Positions 1-12,600 are shown, counted from the stretch's first letter. The stretch is 64,000 bases of DNA from Paragonimus skrjabini miyazakii (GCA_014338405.1 JTDE01000131.1:73832-137831); one strand, 5' to 3'. A program made the numbers and translations. Notes: generated by a model from the letters alone, not told the origin.

Positions 1-420
1 TATGTGTCGCAGTCAATGGCGGACCTGCATCCATACCATTTCTAGTTCTTCCACTTAGTCTTGTTTTAATAATTTTCAATCTTCTTAGTAACGTTTTCTT
101 CTAGGATATTCCACTTCACTGTTGAGGTGAGCGGCGGCCCGAGTCACAGTACCTTTTGGTCAGGCTCATGGCTGTTATGATGATGATGATGATGATGATG
201 AGTCCATCTCTAACTGTCTTATTTTCTCCCGCCTCCTACTTAAGACCCAATAAGTTGTACTCCTATACTGAACTGCTTGTTCCTGTGTTTTCAATATCTT
301 TCTTCCAAGTTCAGTTCATATCCTTACAGTCGTCCATTTTTGTTTCCGATAGATAACGATTTCATTTTCATACTAGCTTACCATTTGACTAATCAGTATT
401 AGCCCCCTGGATTACTTTCG
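1..420 (+). mobile_element. 3' tail of an RTE-type LINE (truncated by window edge)
   Basis: This stretch aligns by eye with the 3' untranslated region of the RTE-type LINE at 35.7-40.15 kb. Positions about 258-420 match about 39990-40150 with many substitutions, including the shared words TATACTGAA and a GATAAsGrTTTC block. No ORF of the element is present, because the coding part would lie to the left of the window. The stretch also contains an (ATG)8 microsatellite. It shows that the LINE family has at least two copies here. The right boundary is uncertain. The assignment rests on nucleotide similarity to the second copy and on no protein motif. Confidence 0.55.
177..200 (+). repeat. (ATG)8 microsatellite
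   Basis: Eight perfect ATG units lie inside the LINE 3' tail. The Met run in the apparent ORF over this point is only the translation of this repeat and is not a protein feature. Confidence 0.95.
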
Positions 421-609
421 AAAATCAAGAAGACCAAGGACTAAAGGCGAGTGTTGTAGACATGTATATGCATTATGCGCGAGGTATCATCGATCAGGAG
501 CAGCCTTCTGCCAGTTCCAAATAATAGATAAGACGTGAATGATCGGTCTGTCAGTGTATTAACTGATGAAGGAGAATGACAGTGATCCTCACAACGTCAA
601 ATCACAGAC

Positions 610-1640
610 GTGAGTGTCACGTCATCAGAGTCTAGGATAATTCAACCAAGTGTGTCAACAATGGGCGTTACTATTCACCAAGCTCCTTATCTGTCTGTGG
701 TAATCCAGTCGACTCCTCTGGTATCGACGGTATTTGCAGTTCAATCCGTATGTGTAGTTCATGACTCGCAGTCAGTAACGATGACGTGTGCCCGGGACCT
801 GAATGAACATCAGCGCAACAGACTAAAGGATACTATGGCAGGACTTCATGCTAGCGATCTGACCAATGCCGTTCCATAAAGACTAGAATTGTTATGATTG
901 TATGGTTGATTTGTTCGACTAAGCCGTTACTCTCCGGCTGGTAGAGAAGTGCTCGAGTTTTGTAGATACGCATCGTACGACATGCCTATTCCAAGAGGCG
1001 ACCTTTAACTACAACACCTTGGTCACAGTGCAACACAACAAAACGTTTGGTCCATTTGTTGGCCAACAACTATGCTATGGTAAGCGCTGTTTGATTTGGC
1101 ATCGGAGAGGCCTCATACCAGTTAATAAACCGTTCAAAAATCACAAGAATATACTCATTTCCTCTCTGCGCCATCGATATTGTTTTTTTCTCATAAACTT
1201 CTGCAGGGTGATTGAGGCTGGTTTTTGCAACCGTATGAAATGGAGCTCTACGAATCGCGGCAGAGTTTTCTATTCGCACACACACACACTACAGTTAGTG
1301 CAGATACGAATAATATAATGTAACTTTGGCCACCGGAAGCGTTTTCCTACAGCTGCTTCATTTCTTCATTAGTCTGCATGTCCTGGCTACAGGTGTACGT
1401 TTTAGACGACCTTCGAAAGTTTTCTGCTTGTGCCGAATAGTCCATGCTTCCGGCAGGTCCTATCGAATAAATGCAGTACGCGATCGATGACACTCAAGTT
1501 CGCGGACTGCGACCATAAGCAGCGTTTTTCATGGGGATTTTCTTCCCATTTCGTGACAAGTAGTTTTCGGGTTTCCATCAAGTTGTCGCCAGTAGATATC
1601 AGGAATGTATGGTTCATTCAACGGATAGTGTACCCACGTA
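610..1640 (-). pseudogene. Integrase remnant of the Ty3/gypsy element
   Basis: Downstream of RNase H the minus strand gives an integrase. There is a zinc-binding part with KRFRWPKLH and CTNCSVC (usual YWPxmxxDVxxxCxxCxxC). The catalytic core follows, with ILVIFERFINWYEASPMPNQ, HCDQG and SNGLVEQINHTI (usual VxDRFtxWxeA, HsDqG, NGxVERxNRtL). The C-terminal part contains HTSSLLTASHELHIRIELQ, the usual TGxTPxxLxxGRElRlPi region. In the first box the usual Asp is replaced by Glu (FERF), and TAG stops interrupt the core after NQTALTIA and before ACRTM. The plus-strand open frame at 610-879 is only a shadow of this domain. Confidence 0.88.
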
Positions 1641-1659
1641 GCTCCAGTTGAGGGTATAG

Positions 1660-2030
1660 ACAATACTGCACTGAAAGTTTTAGCAAGGAGATAATGCAAA
1701 GCATCGGCATTCATATGGCGGCAACCTGGAATCGTAATCGTGTAAATGTTCCAGTCATCGTACTCTCTGATCCTTCTGTTCCCCGAAGTTGCTGAAACAC
1801 TGTAACGCCTAGTGACTGGTGTCAATCTTAGAAGTTTTTCCGCGTAAATAAGGGTGAAGGTGCTGAGAAAAACACACTAAGGCTGACATCTCGCGGAATG
1901 TAGTGCAATAACACCTTCAGCACTTTTGAGCTGATGGTTTGTATACACGTTCAACACTTCCCCGTTAATCAGGCTTTGGGAAAATGCAGTCAATATGTCC
2001 AGTTCGCTGGCATCGGTATCTGTTATATAA
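1660..2030 (-). pseudogene. RNase H remnant of the Ty3/gypsy element
   Basis: Immediately after RT the minus strand reads TDTDASELD (usual FILDTDASdxgiGAVLSQ, the first catalytic Asp region). It continues with a degraded middle containing HLHPYLRGK (usual HFRPYLLGR) and FTLIYAEKLL (usual FTLRTDHKAL), and ends in IREYDDWN...PGCRHMNADAL (usual LqEYDFdixhRPGxxHxNADALSR). The NADAL motif marks the end of the domain. RNase H would degrade the RNA strand during reverse transcription. A stop and two frame changes are visible. Confidence 0.85.
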
Positions 2031-2049
2031 AGGAATTAGTTAACAAAAA

Positions 2050-2880
2050 ATCTGGATATGCGAGAATGGTGACAGAAAGTATTAAGGACTGCATGACATT
2101 CGGCTGAGCGAACGAATTTTCTATTCTTTCCTATGAATCGGTGAACCAAATTTTCGATAACAGAAGGCTTATCACATAAAACTGCGTACTTCATTTAGTG
2201 GATGGGGTATCGGCCAAATGATAATTTATTTGACCTTCGTGTTATATGTCTGTGATCCAAAGGACGTTGTCAGATGGTGTAAGAAGTACGCTTCCTGTTT
2301 TAGAGACACGTAGTTTGTAGGCTTTACTTACAGGCCAGTAATTCTAAGATGGTCCAGTTTATTTTGAAGTCTGATATTATACTCCTGTATTGTGGTTTAC
2401 TTGTATCATAATGTCAACCATACAAATCAAACGAAGTATTGGAGTACTGTTTGTTGAAAGGTGGCAGATGCATTAGCCAGATCAAACGGTGTCGTTTCGA
2501 ATGTGTACAGTCTGGACGGGATAACCAATACCGTCTTTCCATGAGCGCTAGGCGGACTTCAACCTGTTAGTAATCAAATGTCAGGTGAAGTGCGGAAGAC
2601 TATTCTGCGCAGCATAAGACAACGAGTGTGGTATTCATAGTGGGTAAAACAGATGGATCTTTTTATATATGGTATTAAGACGTTTATAGTTTACGTACAA
2701 CTGTAAATTTTCAGCCTTCTTTTTAACCAGTACGATCGACGATGCCTATTGAAACGTTAACGGTCGTATGACTATTGTTAAGCATATCTTGTAGCTTGAC
2801 GTCTAATTGCGTTTGATAATGAAAAGAAATTCTTCCGGGGGGTGGGTTGTTGAAGAGGATGGATGCTTTCTGTGTCTATG
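2050..2880 (-). pseudogene. Reverse transcriptase remnant of the Ty3/gypsy element
   Basis: Reading the minus strand from 2880 downward gives the RT landmarks in order. These are an IDT..HPLQQP stretch (the IDTGdxpPIrQp entry segment), SSIVLVKKK with YVNYKRLN (fingers; usual ASPvVLVKKKDGxxRxCVDYRxLN), an FDY.QVEVR stretch (usual GYWQVEV), TPFDLANASATFQQ (usual MPFGLcNAPATFQR), LQNKLDHLR...KVKPTN (after the YxDD box), then KVK.IIIWPIPH and LNEVRSF (usual KVeAIxnWPxPxxxxEVRSFLGL). The YVDD catalytic box at about 2400-2450 is degraded. Several in-frame stops and about five frame changes make it a clear pseudogene. Its role in a live element is copying RNA to cDNA. Confidence 0.85.
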
Positions 2881-3109
2881 TTGTGCTTTCTAAAACCATT
2901 CCGCCCAGTTTCAACGTCGTCATAGTAGCAAACGTCACGGTGGCTACGCAGGTTTACGTGTTAGTCTTTCCATATAGGACAACGTTTTTCTAGTTAATAA
3001 GTGCTTTATTGTAACCCATTCCAACTAGGTGGTTTTATTATGTGTTTCCAATAGGTTTACTGCTAGAGGACTGCCTCCTAGTCGTGTTTTTGTAGTGTTA
3101 CTACCGAAA

Positions 3110-3420
3110 CCGATTAGTTGAAAGTCCAGGTTGATTCTACGGCAATGCCATCTTAAAAAACCCATTCCCCAAATTGCGCCCCATGGCAGCTGGCTGCATA
3201 ATGCGAACTGATACCGAGTAGTCTAGTTGGTTAGCTGTACTGTGGTCGTCACTTTTGAACCCTTGTTTAAGGTAGTGGTGTTAGCGGTGGAAATTTGGTG
3301 ATGTTACCCAGGCTGAACTGTTCAACAACTTGCTCTGGCTACAACAGCTAAATGTTAAATAGAGGTTCCTATTACTGTTGGGATTTTCGCTTAGTGCTGA
3401 TCCGAACCACTTCACTTTCT
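3110..3420 (-). pseudogene. Aspartic protease remnant of the Ty3/gypsy element
   Basis: Between gag and RT the minus strand encodes IWGMGFLRWH at about 3177-3140. This corresponds to the conserved ILGxDFLRxx end of retroviral-type aspartic proteases in this family. The preceding codons carry the degraded middle of the domain (a TANTTT stretch where AANGT is usual). The catalytic DTG/DSG triad was not found intact and appears destroyed by frameshifts. In a live element this enzyme would cleave the Gag-Pol polyprotein. Confidence 0.5.
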
Positions 3421-4184
3421 TAAGCAGGAAAATTTTAGTCATCATTTTTGTTTGATAGGTATTTCGTATGCTCTCATCGTCGGGCTTTTTAGCTGCATAC
3501 TTCGAGTTTGTAAAGCGGAAGGTTTCTGAACAAATAATAGAACAAAGCCGGTACGAACAACGGCGTCAGCAGAGTTAAAATGGCTGCTTTATATATGGGA
3601 TCCTTGAGGTGCGCGTAATATCAGCAGTCGATCGCTGTTGTCAGTGTGTCGCTGACGAGCACTAAACGCCACCCAGTCGCTTCTCTATTGTAAGGTGACC
3701 AAATTATGCGTTTGCATTGTCAGGAAGCACGATAGTGTCAGAGAACTTCGTTAGTCTCAGTAGATCGAAGAGGGCCTTATGTGAGGCGTTCCTATTATAA
3801 TCTGAACAGTTATCTGTGGGAGCATTTGCAGATATGGCAAATAGGCACCGTCCCTATGATATGTTCTGACAGGCATTGGCCAGGTTGCTAGATCCGATGG
3901 CATATAGATGACCGTTCAAAGGATTCCAGTCGAGCAGTCTCTTCCCTGCCGTAGTACTCATCGCAATCCCCAACCCAGTCTGATAGAAAGGCTCGACTTC
4001 GTTCTCACTAGATTTACTGATTCATAGGATTATCCAAAAGCAAGGCCACGTGAAGAAAGACGCTGGGATCGTAAGGGGGTGTTCAGAGACACTGCACACA
4101 TTCAACTTCAGATCGCGCACAGTGCTTGCAAAACAACTTGTGGACTTGGTTGTCTGAGATTGTGAACATTAGGATGGCCAGTGT

Positions 4185-4643
4185 TTACCAGTTGTCTTGA
4201 TTTAAATAGAAAAACGTGGAACAGAGGGAGAGGAAAGTGGAAATGAGTGAACTAGTCCAACAGAACACCGACAAATTCTCATGCTTCCTGGTCGTTGTGC
4301 CGCGGAAGAGGGTTGATTTGAGCGACTCCACCACCGATCTCTGACTCAAAAGTCTGGATCGCGAGACAATGGGAGATAGAGCATTCTTGAAGACCCTACC
4401 CGAAACCAATGACAAAATATTGTGACACATTTGACAGTAAAAGGCTTGCCTAGCCAGGGGACGCAGCCAATAAAACGTCGATAGCCGATTTTGATCACTG
4501 CTGAGCTCTGGATGTATTTGAATCTGCATCGTGTTTCGACCGTATTGAATAATACTCCAACGGTTACAGTCAACCGTCGGGTGACTGGAGTGTTTTTTGT
4601 TTAAGTGTACCTTTCTGTAACCCCCTTCTTCATCAGATGGCAA
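4185..4643 (-). pseudogene. gag capsid remnant of the Ty3/gypsy element
   Basis: This is an open frame of 152 codons at the 5' end of the minus-strand element. It holds a gag-capsid-like stretch. A segment reading HNILSLVSGRV is followed after about 25 residues by ESLKSTL, GTTTRKHENL and then a frame change, which matches the capsid pattern (histidine and hydrophobic block, then LK..L..R with a basic and polar turn) of fluke gypsy gag. Gag would form the particle that packages element RNA. The N-terminal part (residues 1-50) and the tail after HENL are not recognisable, and the tail probably reads in another frame. The placement directly upstream of protease and RT supports the call more than the sequence alone does. 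No zinc knuckle was seen with certainty. Confidence 0.5.
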
Positions 4644-5757
4644 AAGCGCCGCCGATGTAAAGATGGTTCTGTTGCAAGCTCATAAGGCTTTGCTTCAACA
4701 CAAGCACTTTCATGCGATCGGTAGTGCTATCTACAACTCTGTATGTGCAACCGCTTTTCGCTTGATTGCCCCTCTTCAGCTTAACTTGTATGATTCAACC
4801 AGGAAAGAGCGAAGCCCTAGTCAACATAGCCCATCGGTTTGATGCAGTGCACGAGCCTGACTATCACATCAGTATAACAGCATAGGTCAAGTAGGTGGCC
4901 ACTATTGTTTGTGTATACTTTAAACTCACCGAGTTTACTGCTTTTCATTCGCAGAAGACATGAGTATGTTAAGGCTGAACAATCACCTTTCGTTCGGCAT
5001 AAAGCGTACTATCGACTTAAGTTAGTTTGAACTAAACTGGGCTATTTCAAACTATAGATTTCTCTTAACTGCGCAAAAGATGCGCACCACTATGTTACAC
5101 AGTAGGTAGGAGATAACTGCGATTCATTCTCTGCTTGCTGCAGTTCGGTTCTAATACAACTGAGTCACCACGTTGTTATTTTGCACCAAAATAGCAGCTG
5201 TTTTAATAACTCATTCATTATGGTTTTGTTTCATTTTATGTGGTTACAATATCTCGGCTAACTGATTACATGTCACTTCTGAAGAGACTGGCGGTTCAGT
5301 TAACATGTAGACGAGTGTGGTTAATGTTAGGGCGCCCACCCTGTTACCGTCCCAAGGCGCCTCCTAGTTAGCGGACCGAGAGGGTGGCCTCGGCTAGTTT
5401 TTACCCGTCCGACTTTTTACTCCGCTGGGCACATTAGTGACCTTAATTATCTGTTCCGGCAACTGTCCTTTTTGGCCATTGCGCATCATATAAGTACTTT
5501 GTATTTGTCGCACACGTTTTGTAGCAGAACGAAGCTTTCTTTTGTACGTGTCTTTTGGCTTGTCTTGGGTGCGAATACGGGGACAGTTGGGGTAGTATTC
5601 GGGACCGAGATTTTCGTGTGAATTAGTGACGAAAGGAGAATCCGAATTCTGCCATGCGCATTGCGATAGCAAGGACGAGCCAGGATATTGTTTAGGAGGG
5701 TTTACAACAGTTAATACAAAGTGAACAACACACACGACAATCATTTAGTCTTGTCTA
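4644..5757. other. No recognised gene; possible element flank
   Basis: This lies upstream of the minus-strand gypsy gag, where its 5' LTR would be expected, but no TG...CA repeat with a partner was found. A minus-strand open frame of 116 codons (5394-5744) is rich in Lys and Arg in its second half and matches nothing I recognise. I do not call it a gene. Confidence 0.3.
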
Positions 5758-5761
5758 ATGT

Positions 5762-5945
5762 AACGTTTTCGGTGCAGTGGCTAACTCGGTTGTCTCGTGT
5801 CCGGGGCCTGGCATTCGCAATACTGATCAACTGTGGCAAGAGTGAAATATTAGTAGTGTTTTATTTTGAGTAAAGCTGATTAAAAGTTTATGGGAATCGT
5901 ACAGTTGTGATCAGTTGTGTGATATTCAATTCATGAATTTTGAGT
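5762..5945 (+). mobile_element. SINE-like repeat, copy A, with degraded hammerhead core
   Basis: This copy is homologous to the copies at 48.16-48.39 and 51.38-51.59 kb. The head holds a pol III A-box-like word, GGTGCAGTGGC, at 5771-5781. A CTGATCA (5823-5829) and GAAA (5844-5847) pair sit in the position of the hammerhead core of copy B. The tail (about 5890-5940, GGGAATCGTACAGTTGTGAT onward) aligns closely with the tails of the other two copies. CTGATCA departs from the required CUGANGA, so this copy is unlikely to cleave. Confidence 0.65.
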
Positions 5946-8900
5946 GCCGGTTCTAGCCAGATTAACTGAGCTACAAGCAAACGTACTCGCTTATGGTTAT
6001 ACAAATGGCCGCGAAGTCCTCTGCATGGTTATGAGTAACACTGCTAATTGTATCTGTTTTTAGTTTGTGCATCTCGTTTGGCACAGGTTTATTGCACGGA
6101 ATGTGTTCAGGCAATTCCTTTCAACGTACGACATTCTGGGGGAGCGAATAACTATTTGGTATTTCTACACTGTAGATCAGTCAGTAATCGGGCCGGCTCC
6201 ATAGGCATCATCTTTTGGCATAGGGAAACTTTTGGGAGAAATGTAGAAGAAATCGTAAACACTCTATCAGGGTGATTGATTTACGGGCGAATAAACATCG
6301 TTAAGTGCACGTGTGGAAACGTCCGCCTAGCAGCGATATTTTACATTAGTTCAGGCTGGACTCAGATAAGTATGATATGATCAAAGGCTTGATAATTTAT
6401 TGCGCTTTTTACTTTCCAACTTTCGAGTGCGCTTACTGATTGCTGGGAGATCAGATGCATCTTATCCCACTCTCCATCAGTTTGACTAACTTTGTACTCG
6501 TTACAGTCTGTCTTATCTGTCAATCAGTTTTTTTTGTTGACTTCTATATTCTGTTTTAAGATGGCTGACATAAACAACTTTGACCCAAACGATAAGGATG
6601 ATGTCGATCATCATTTTCATGATCCTGGTGCAGACCCAAATGTTCCGTGCACAAACGTATACCTGCATCAACCTTATGTACCTAATGCACTCCTCTATAC
6701 TACCGGATGAATCACCACACAACTGGAATAATTAGCCCCCCAAGAGTGTGATAAGTTGATCAGAATTATTTGGCCGAATTCTCTACAATCAAATAGCGTA
6801 ATCTAACACACGCATTGTGCAAACACAGGCAAGCCAGTTTAGAGGTGTCCGGTGTAACTACAAGGAAGGACTATCAGGACCATATTTATAATATAAATAA
6901 ACGGAAGTACCTGCAGTTTTGTGAGGATTTCCGGACTCACTCATCGAAGTGTTGCACCTACAGGGGTTAACTGATCTTCCAACCCATTCTCCAACATTCA
7001 TAAGGAAACGAGATTACCAGGAATAGGTCATTTTGAGATGAGGTGTTGTAAATTATTAAAGAAGTGAATGGGAGTTGAAGTGCCACTGCCCTTGACAAGT
7101 GTAACATTAGTGCAGTTGGTTTAGTCTTTGGATTGACTAGGAAGTTAGCCCCTATAGCAGACTGCTAATGGGTAATAATTGAAGCGTTAGGGCCATGCAA
7201 AACGACAGGTCGCTTACTCTTTTCTATAAAATGTGAAATTGTTAGTGATAAAAAGTAGAGCAAAATGATAAAAATTAACTCAAAAACATGACAAGGTTCA
7301 CAACATGGATAGTTTCTGGGTTGCGATCAGCGGATTCTGATTGCAACAGTTTGACTGCTGATGCATTATAAATAACGCCGTGATGAATTATAACACTGAA
7401 TTGATATCACTGTTAGTAAATATGCTTCAAGCTAATGCATTAGCTACGCTCCCGAATTTCTCGCCGGGTCAACAAGACAAGTTTTTTGTAGCAAACGACC
7501 CTCGTAGTGAATTACTATTTTGCTCCAGTTCCCAATGTTTAATTAGTTCTACTTGCTGGAATGACCGTAACTTCTGCGAGACAGACCAATGGTTCCTGCT
7601 CTGTTCGTTAGCAGTCGAGACATGTGGTCAGCTTCCTTTCGACAAAACTTGTGATGGGGTTATCAAGTTCAAGCCACTGTGCCCAGCGTTTAGTAGGGAC
7701 GCAGTCGGTATTGATAATGAATAGTCATATGCACAACAGCAGATGTATCGATCCTGTTCAAGTATGACATATCAAAGGAGTCTTCAGCTGTGGCAATCTT
7801 CTACTGAAATTGTGACTTATAGCGCTCGAGAGATGAAAACTTCATTATGAACCGAAACTTATTGGCTACGATTGATACTCTGTTAACGGATAATTGCCAA
7901 ACCAACTTTATTTTGAACTGAGTGCGCTGACAGTTATCAGGTTAATTTAGTGTGAACTGATATCAAGCAAAATTGTCGCTGGACCTATCGGGCCAATTCT
8001 GGGGGAGACCAGCTTGATGCCACTCTACATGATACGCCGGAGGCGCTCTGCTATTCAGATCCCTCGTTTCTACTATTCACTGTGAAGCTTACTTCTCTTT
8101 CACAGTTTCCAAAGTGCGCATTCTGTACTGAACAGCTGTTTAGTCAACGGCATCGAAACATGATCAGCCGTTAGACAGACTTTCGACTTTGGAATTAAGT
8201 ACGTCTGCAAATGACTCAACTACCGCTTACATTTGAGAAAGTTTGCCCTATTTGTTCGTGACGCATTGTGTATCAGACGCAATGGCAGATTACCGTCAGA
8301 CCATTAGTCCATAAAAATTTCACCGACCTAGGACACCGATTAATTAATTCTCACTTGGTCGATAGAGTAATTGGGCACCAAGCAAAAGCGACCCGAGTTA
8401 GTCTCATCAGTGTGATGAGAACAAGTCGCTGAATGCTGCTACCGCAGTGTGATAACCTCACCATACATTCAGTTGAGTGAACTCTGGTCTCGAGTTTCAA
8501 CTTCTCGGATGAAGGTCGTAAAGAATTAGCTTATGTTTCGTTTGATCAAATTGGTTGTATTGATTGATTGTTACTGTTATGGGAAGTTACCCTACATTCA
8601 TGAACCATGCCGGATAGTTCACTGTTGTGATTTCAACAGTGCTATTCGCAATAACACTTACCACGCAAGAATGGTACCAGTCTATTTTGAATGGAGTTTT
8701 TTCAGCTGTCAACTTCTTTTGGTGGCAAATATTTGTGACCTTTGCATTCGTACTAGGACGTGTAGGCTTCCAGCTCTCTTCGGTGTAACACATCGTTGAT
8801 TTAAATTGCGAGAAAATGTTTGCAATGAACACAGTGTACTCGCTAAATACTCAATGTCATCACAGGTGTTATGAGTAGTGTGACGAAACTCTCAATTTGA

Positions 8901-9384
8901 ACAGACCAAATCATAAATCCGTGAATCGATTGAACTCAAACCGTCGATGAGGACGACATGCCTTTACGCGGAGTTGTTTCGTAATTAAACTGATGGATGT
9001 GCTGTTTAATTGACTGATTCAACTCAAGTGAAAGGTGAAAATTTTCTCGATTGGAGATTTTCCTAATCTATGCATTGTATATTATGAAATATATCTTGTT
9101 AACAGGTTGACAATTTGCAACACTGGTTTGTCTGAAAATGATCTCATCTATTCCCGTTTGTCTCATAATATATCTGAAGAAAACGCTTCTTATTGTGATT
9201 TTTTAGGACTTCCATATTCCACACCTGCCCTGGAGAAATAATCTTTAATTTACGGTTGATCCTGAATAGCAGATCATAGGTGATACTTTATAGTAAATGT
9301 AAAACCTCACCATAGTTGCGCTACTGAAGCAAGAAAACCATACCTGGATTGGAGTAACTCTTTCATACCGTAGCATGCAAGTCA
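5946..9384. other. No recognised gene; two weak ATG-led frames
   Basis: Nothing here could be assigned. The frame starting at 6561 (MADINNFDPNDKDD, acidic and His-rich, stop at 6708-6710) and the frame at 7380-7724 (114 codons) both have plausible start contexts, and could be a first exon or the start of a decayed retroelement gag. Neither shows a recognisable domain. The other small open frames look random. Confidence 0.3.
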
Positions 9385-9645
9385 GCTGTTTCTTCTCTGA
9401 TTGTCCGTTACACTTACGGACCAACTCCGGGGCAATGTGGAAACACGGGGGGACAGCGTTCTTCCGAAGTAGGGGTTTCATCAATAGTCATGTGAAAGAA
9501 AACAAGAAGAACAAGCATGAGCCAAAGGTCCAGTAGGCCATGCACACGACTTACACAAACGATAATTAAGACAGCGCCGACAACACAGCAGCACGCTCCG
9601 TCACCAATTCAAATTCAACTAGTGCGCGCTTGCTCTTCGTTGAGC
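9385..9645. repeat. Unclassified dispersed repeat, copy 1
   Basis: About 260 bp align with 34190-34445 in the same orientation. Shared words include GGGGACAGCGT, CTTCCGA and GACACAAACG or its variants, with identity I judge to be around 70 percent. There is no coding motif or terminal repeat. It could be part of an LTR or of a LINE untranslated region. The orientation of the parent element is unknown. Confidence 0.7.
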
Positions 9646-12600
9646 ATCGTCCCCGGTGCTCCAACCCCTTTACAAGCCGGCTAGTGCTCATTCTGCCAGG
9701 GTACATAGAATGCCTGCGGGTCCTTCGCCCATCTACTTGTAATCTCTTTTTTTACAATATCTGTAGACAAGCACACACAAAGTTTGAGAGGAATCATTAA
9801 GTAAGAATTTGGGACCCAAGTGTAATTCCGTGGGTCAACACAGTTCATTTCATCAAGACGTTGTCACTGAGGACTGGTACTATCTTTCTTTCAAATATAC
9901 ATTCAACGGAGACAGAATTTCTTTGTGTCGCATCCCACACAACCGTGCGCTTATTATTTTGGCAAAGCATACGCTATCCATCTCCTCAAATGTGAAGTCT
10001 TATTTTCGAACACTTGCTTTTTTTGATGGGCAAATCGAATCGTAACGAAAAAATCAAAAGGTAATCCAGAGCCTGTCACACAAAATGAACGGTTAATTTA
10101 ACCGGAATCGTGGAGTAATCATCTGGACCAGGCTGGCTGCACTCGTACATTATTGTTTGGCTAATTGAACCACCAGGCCGCGCTCGCATCTGTTAATTGT
10201 GATGTTGGTTTGAGTACAGTACACACCAAAATTATAAACCGCCCTATATTTTGGCAGTATCTTTGTTATCAACAGGTCGACAACTCATTTTTCACACGAT
10301 GACAACAAACGATCAAACACTCATACGTAGCCATAAGATAAGTACTGTTTAGTTTATATCTTTACAGCATGCATGCACAAATGTTTGGCAAGTAGTCGCG
10401 ATTACAGTTTACATTCATCCTCTGCATCAAAGTAGGTAATGCTTGTCATTTACTTCCTGCATCCCGATAGATTGGTTGGACATACATCGTACTCGAGGCT
10501 ATAGTACATTGGAGCTGCACAGTCTGCATGCTTACTTCAGACAAAACTCTAAGTTGATCATCAGGCTGTACAATTCTGTGCATGGTGAGATTTACCGTGC
10601 AATGACCATCCGGGGCTGATGGCAGTACCTTCGGAAATCTAAATCCCTGGAAAAATTAGTCAAACCGTTTTGAACTGGGAGGTTTATCTGTCCGAAAACT
10701 ACGGCCCCTTATAAAGTTGGAATATTGAAGGGATTGCAGAATGCTACTGCATTTGAATATGAAAATTAGTCTACTTACTCTAAAGGCTGAAAACATCACA
10801 CACGATCGACGACTGTCTACTTTCGGTGCGTCAGCTGATGTGTCCTTTCTATTTCGTGTTGGTAATTTTGTATCTATTCATTTTTTTTCTCGTTACTAAA
10901 GCAAGAGGACTACTGCCGGTAAATTCGTGAAACAAAATTTTTAGCCTACTTCAACTGGTACTTTTTTGTTCCTGATTCAGCGAACTTGTTTCCTTCGTTT
11001 CTTCTTACGCCAACCATGGGACCTCACTTGTAGTTCGTTAAACAGTTGGTAGTGAAAAATCAGAATTGATAAGTGAATTCAGGTTTTGTTACTTTGAGAG
11101 CTAACTGTCTTATCTGTCGCTTGCCTCAACTTAGTGATGCTGCTTGTCTCGCTTTTGTTTAGACTGTAGGTTGTTTTTGGTCGTCTCAGATACCGAGTAA
11201 CACTATCTCTAAACGTGCGGACTCCACTTAAGATTCATTGCAGATGTTAAAACACCAAAATATTTTCTTTCCTGAATTGGTCAGCTTATCTCCTCGTGGT
11301 GTAACGAGGATAGGACAGGTAACAGACGAACTATTTGTTAAGTGGTGCTTAATCACATGACAAGTGCACCTACGGTAGTGACAAAGTGGTCGGGCAACTG
11401 TAGTGTTGACCAAGCTATGTCGCATAACCGGTAGTTAAAGTAACCAATATCTACGTGACCAGCTAACACTGGGTTGGCATATTACCTCGAAGAGACCACA
11501 TCAACATGAGAGTGCACTATACTCATGTAGCAGTCAGCTTTCATACTTTTAAACGTAATTATATCTTAGGGAGGATATTCAAGCAAAATTCGACCCACAG
11601 CCTTTTGATTTTATTTATTTCTTTGTTGTTAGACACCGACAATCGTCAACTTGTTAATAAAACATATACTGAAGGATGGGATGACCGCGGAGAGTGGAGT
11701 TGTACTAAGGTTTTGTTGAACAATACCTATGATGGGCTTCACGGTTAGACCGATAGTTCGGTTGATGTTTCCGTAGTTATTCTAAGATCGGTTAATAGAT
11801 ATATGCAAATCTCTCAAAGGTCTACCGACTCTTTGAACAGATTTTCGTCGCGATTCAGATTTGTGTTCATTGTCAATTTGCACCGACAAAACAGATGTAA
11901 CCATGACCAAATGAAATGCATCATCCTATTGTATGAAAATAATGCACGTTATTAGAGAATCGTGGCGCAGTCGATTGAAGAGAGCTGAGAAGCTCAGCCT
12001 CTGCCCTGTTGTTTACGGCAACCGATACGGATTTTTCCACTAAAACAATCTTACTGCTATGTGTTACCTGAGCAGACAATTAAGAATATACAGTATGGCT
12101 TGATCTGTTGACAGAATTTGCGGTGTACTACCTGGTACACTTCGCACTTGCTTGTTTGACAGATTGCATGATACATACTACACATATACGCAAGTAACGT
12201 TACTTGCGGGTTAACTGACTGAAAGCCAACTGAAAACTTTTGTGACGGAGATTGGTGGAAGCACCGCCTCGTTGTAAATGGTAATCTTACGAAAAACAAT
12301 TGAATACGACACGTTGGTTATTGTGGTCACTGCAAAAGATTGGCTAAGCTTATTTCCTACCTTTATTTAATGGTTGGCTTCTCATTACACAATTATGTTA
12401 ATAACATTCAGTTTGGCAAGTATAAATATTTTCACCTTATGGTTGCCTGATATTCTGTGGATATTTCTGTATTGGACATTTCGGTATAGTGTAATGATAG
12501 CAACCTTGCTCTGTAAAAACCATCATCATTGATATCAGAAGGAGTTAATGATCTGTTTTGGTTTTTATTCAGACATACTTCAACGTAAGGCTGACTTAGG

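Larger units (their letters stand above)
600..4643 (-). mobile_element. Decayed Ty3/gypsy LTR retrotransposon, gag-pol internal region
   Basis: Read on the minus strand, the translation recovers the whole Ty3/gypsy domain order across many frameshifts and stops: gag capsid, protease, reverse transcriptase, RNase H, integrase with a CxxC zinc segment, and the integrase C-terminal part. The order protease-RT-RNase H-integrase is diagnostic of Ty3/gypsy rather than Ty1/copia. The motifs resemble the CsRn1/Kabuki-like group known from flukes, but that placement is an inference. No terminal repeats were recognised on either side. The left end is close to the LINE tail at 1-420, so the 3' LTR may have been lost. 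Stops in every domain mean the copy is dead and probably old. Confidence 0.85.

Noticed and set aside
610..1318. Plus-strand ORFs at 610-879 and 1019-1318
   Set aside because: They are shadows of the minus-strand gypsy integrase, whose motifs HCDQG and NGLVEQ cover the same bases.
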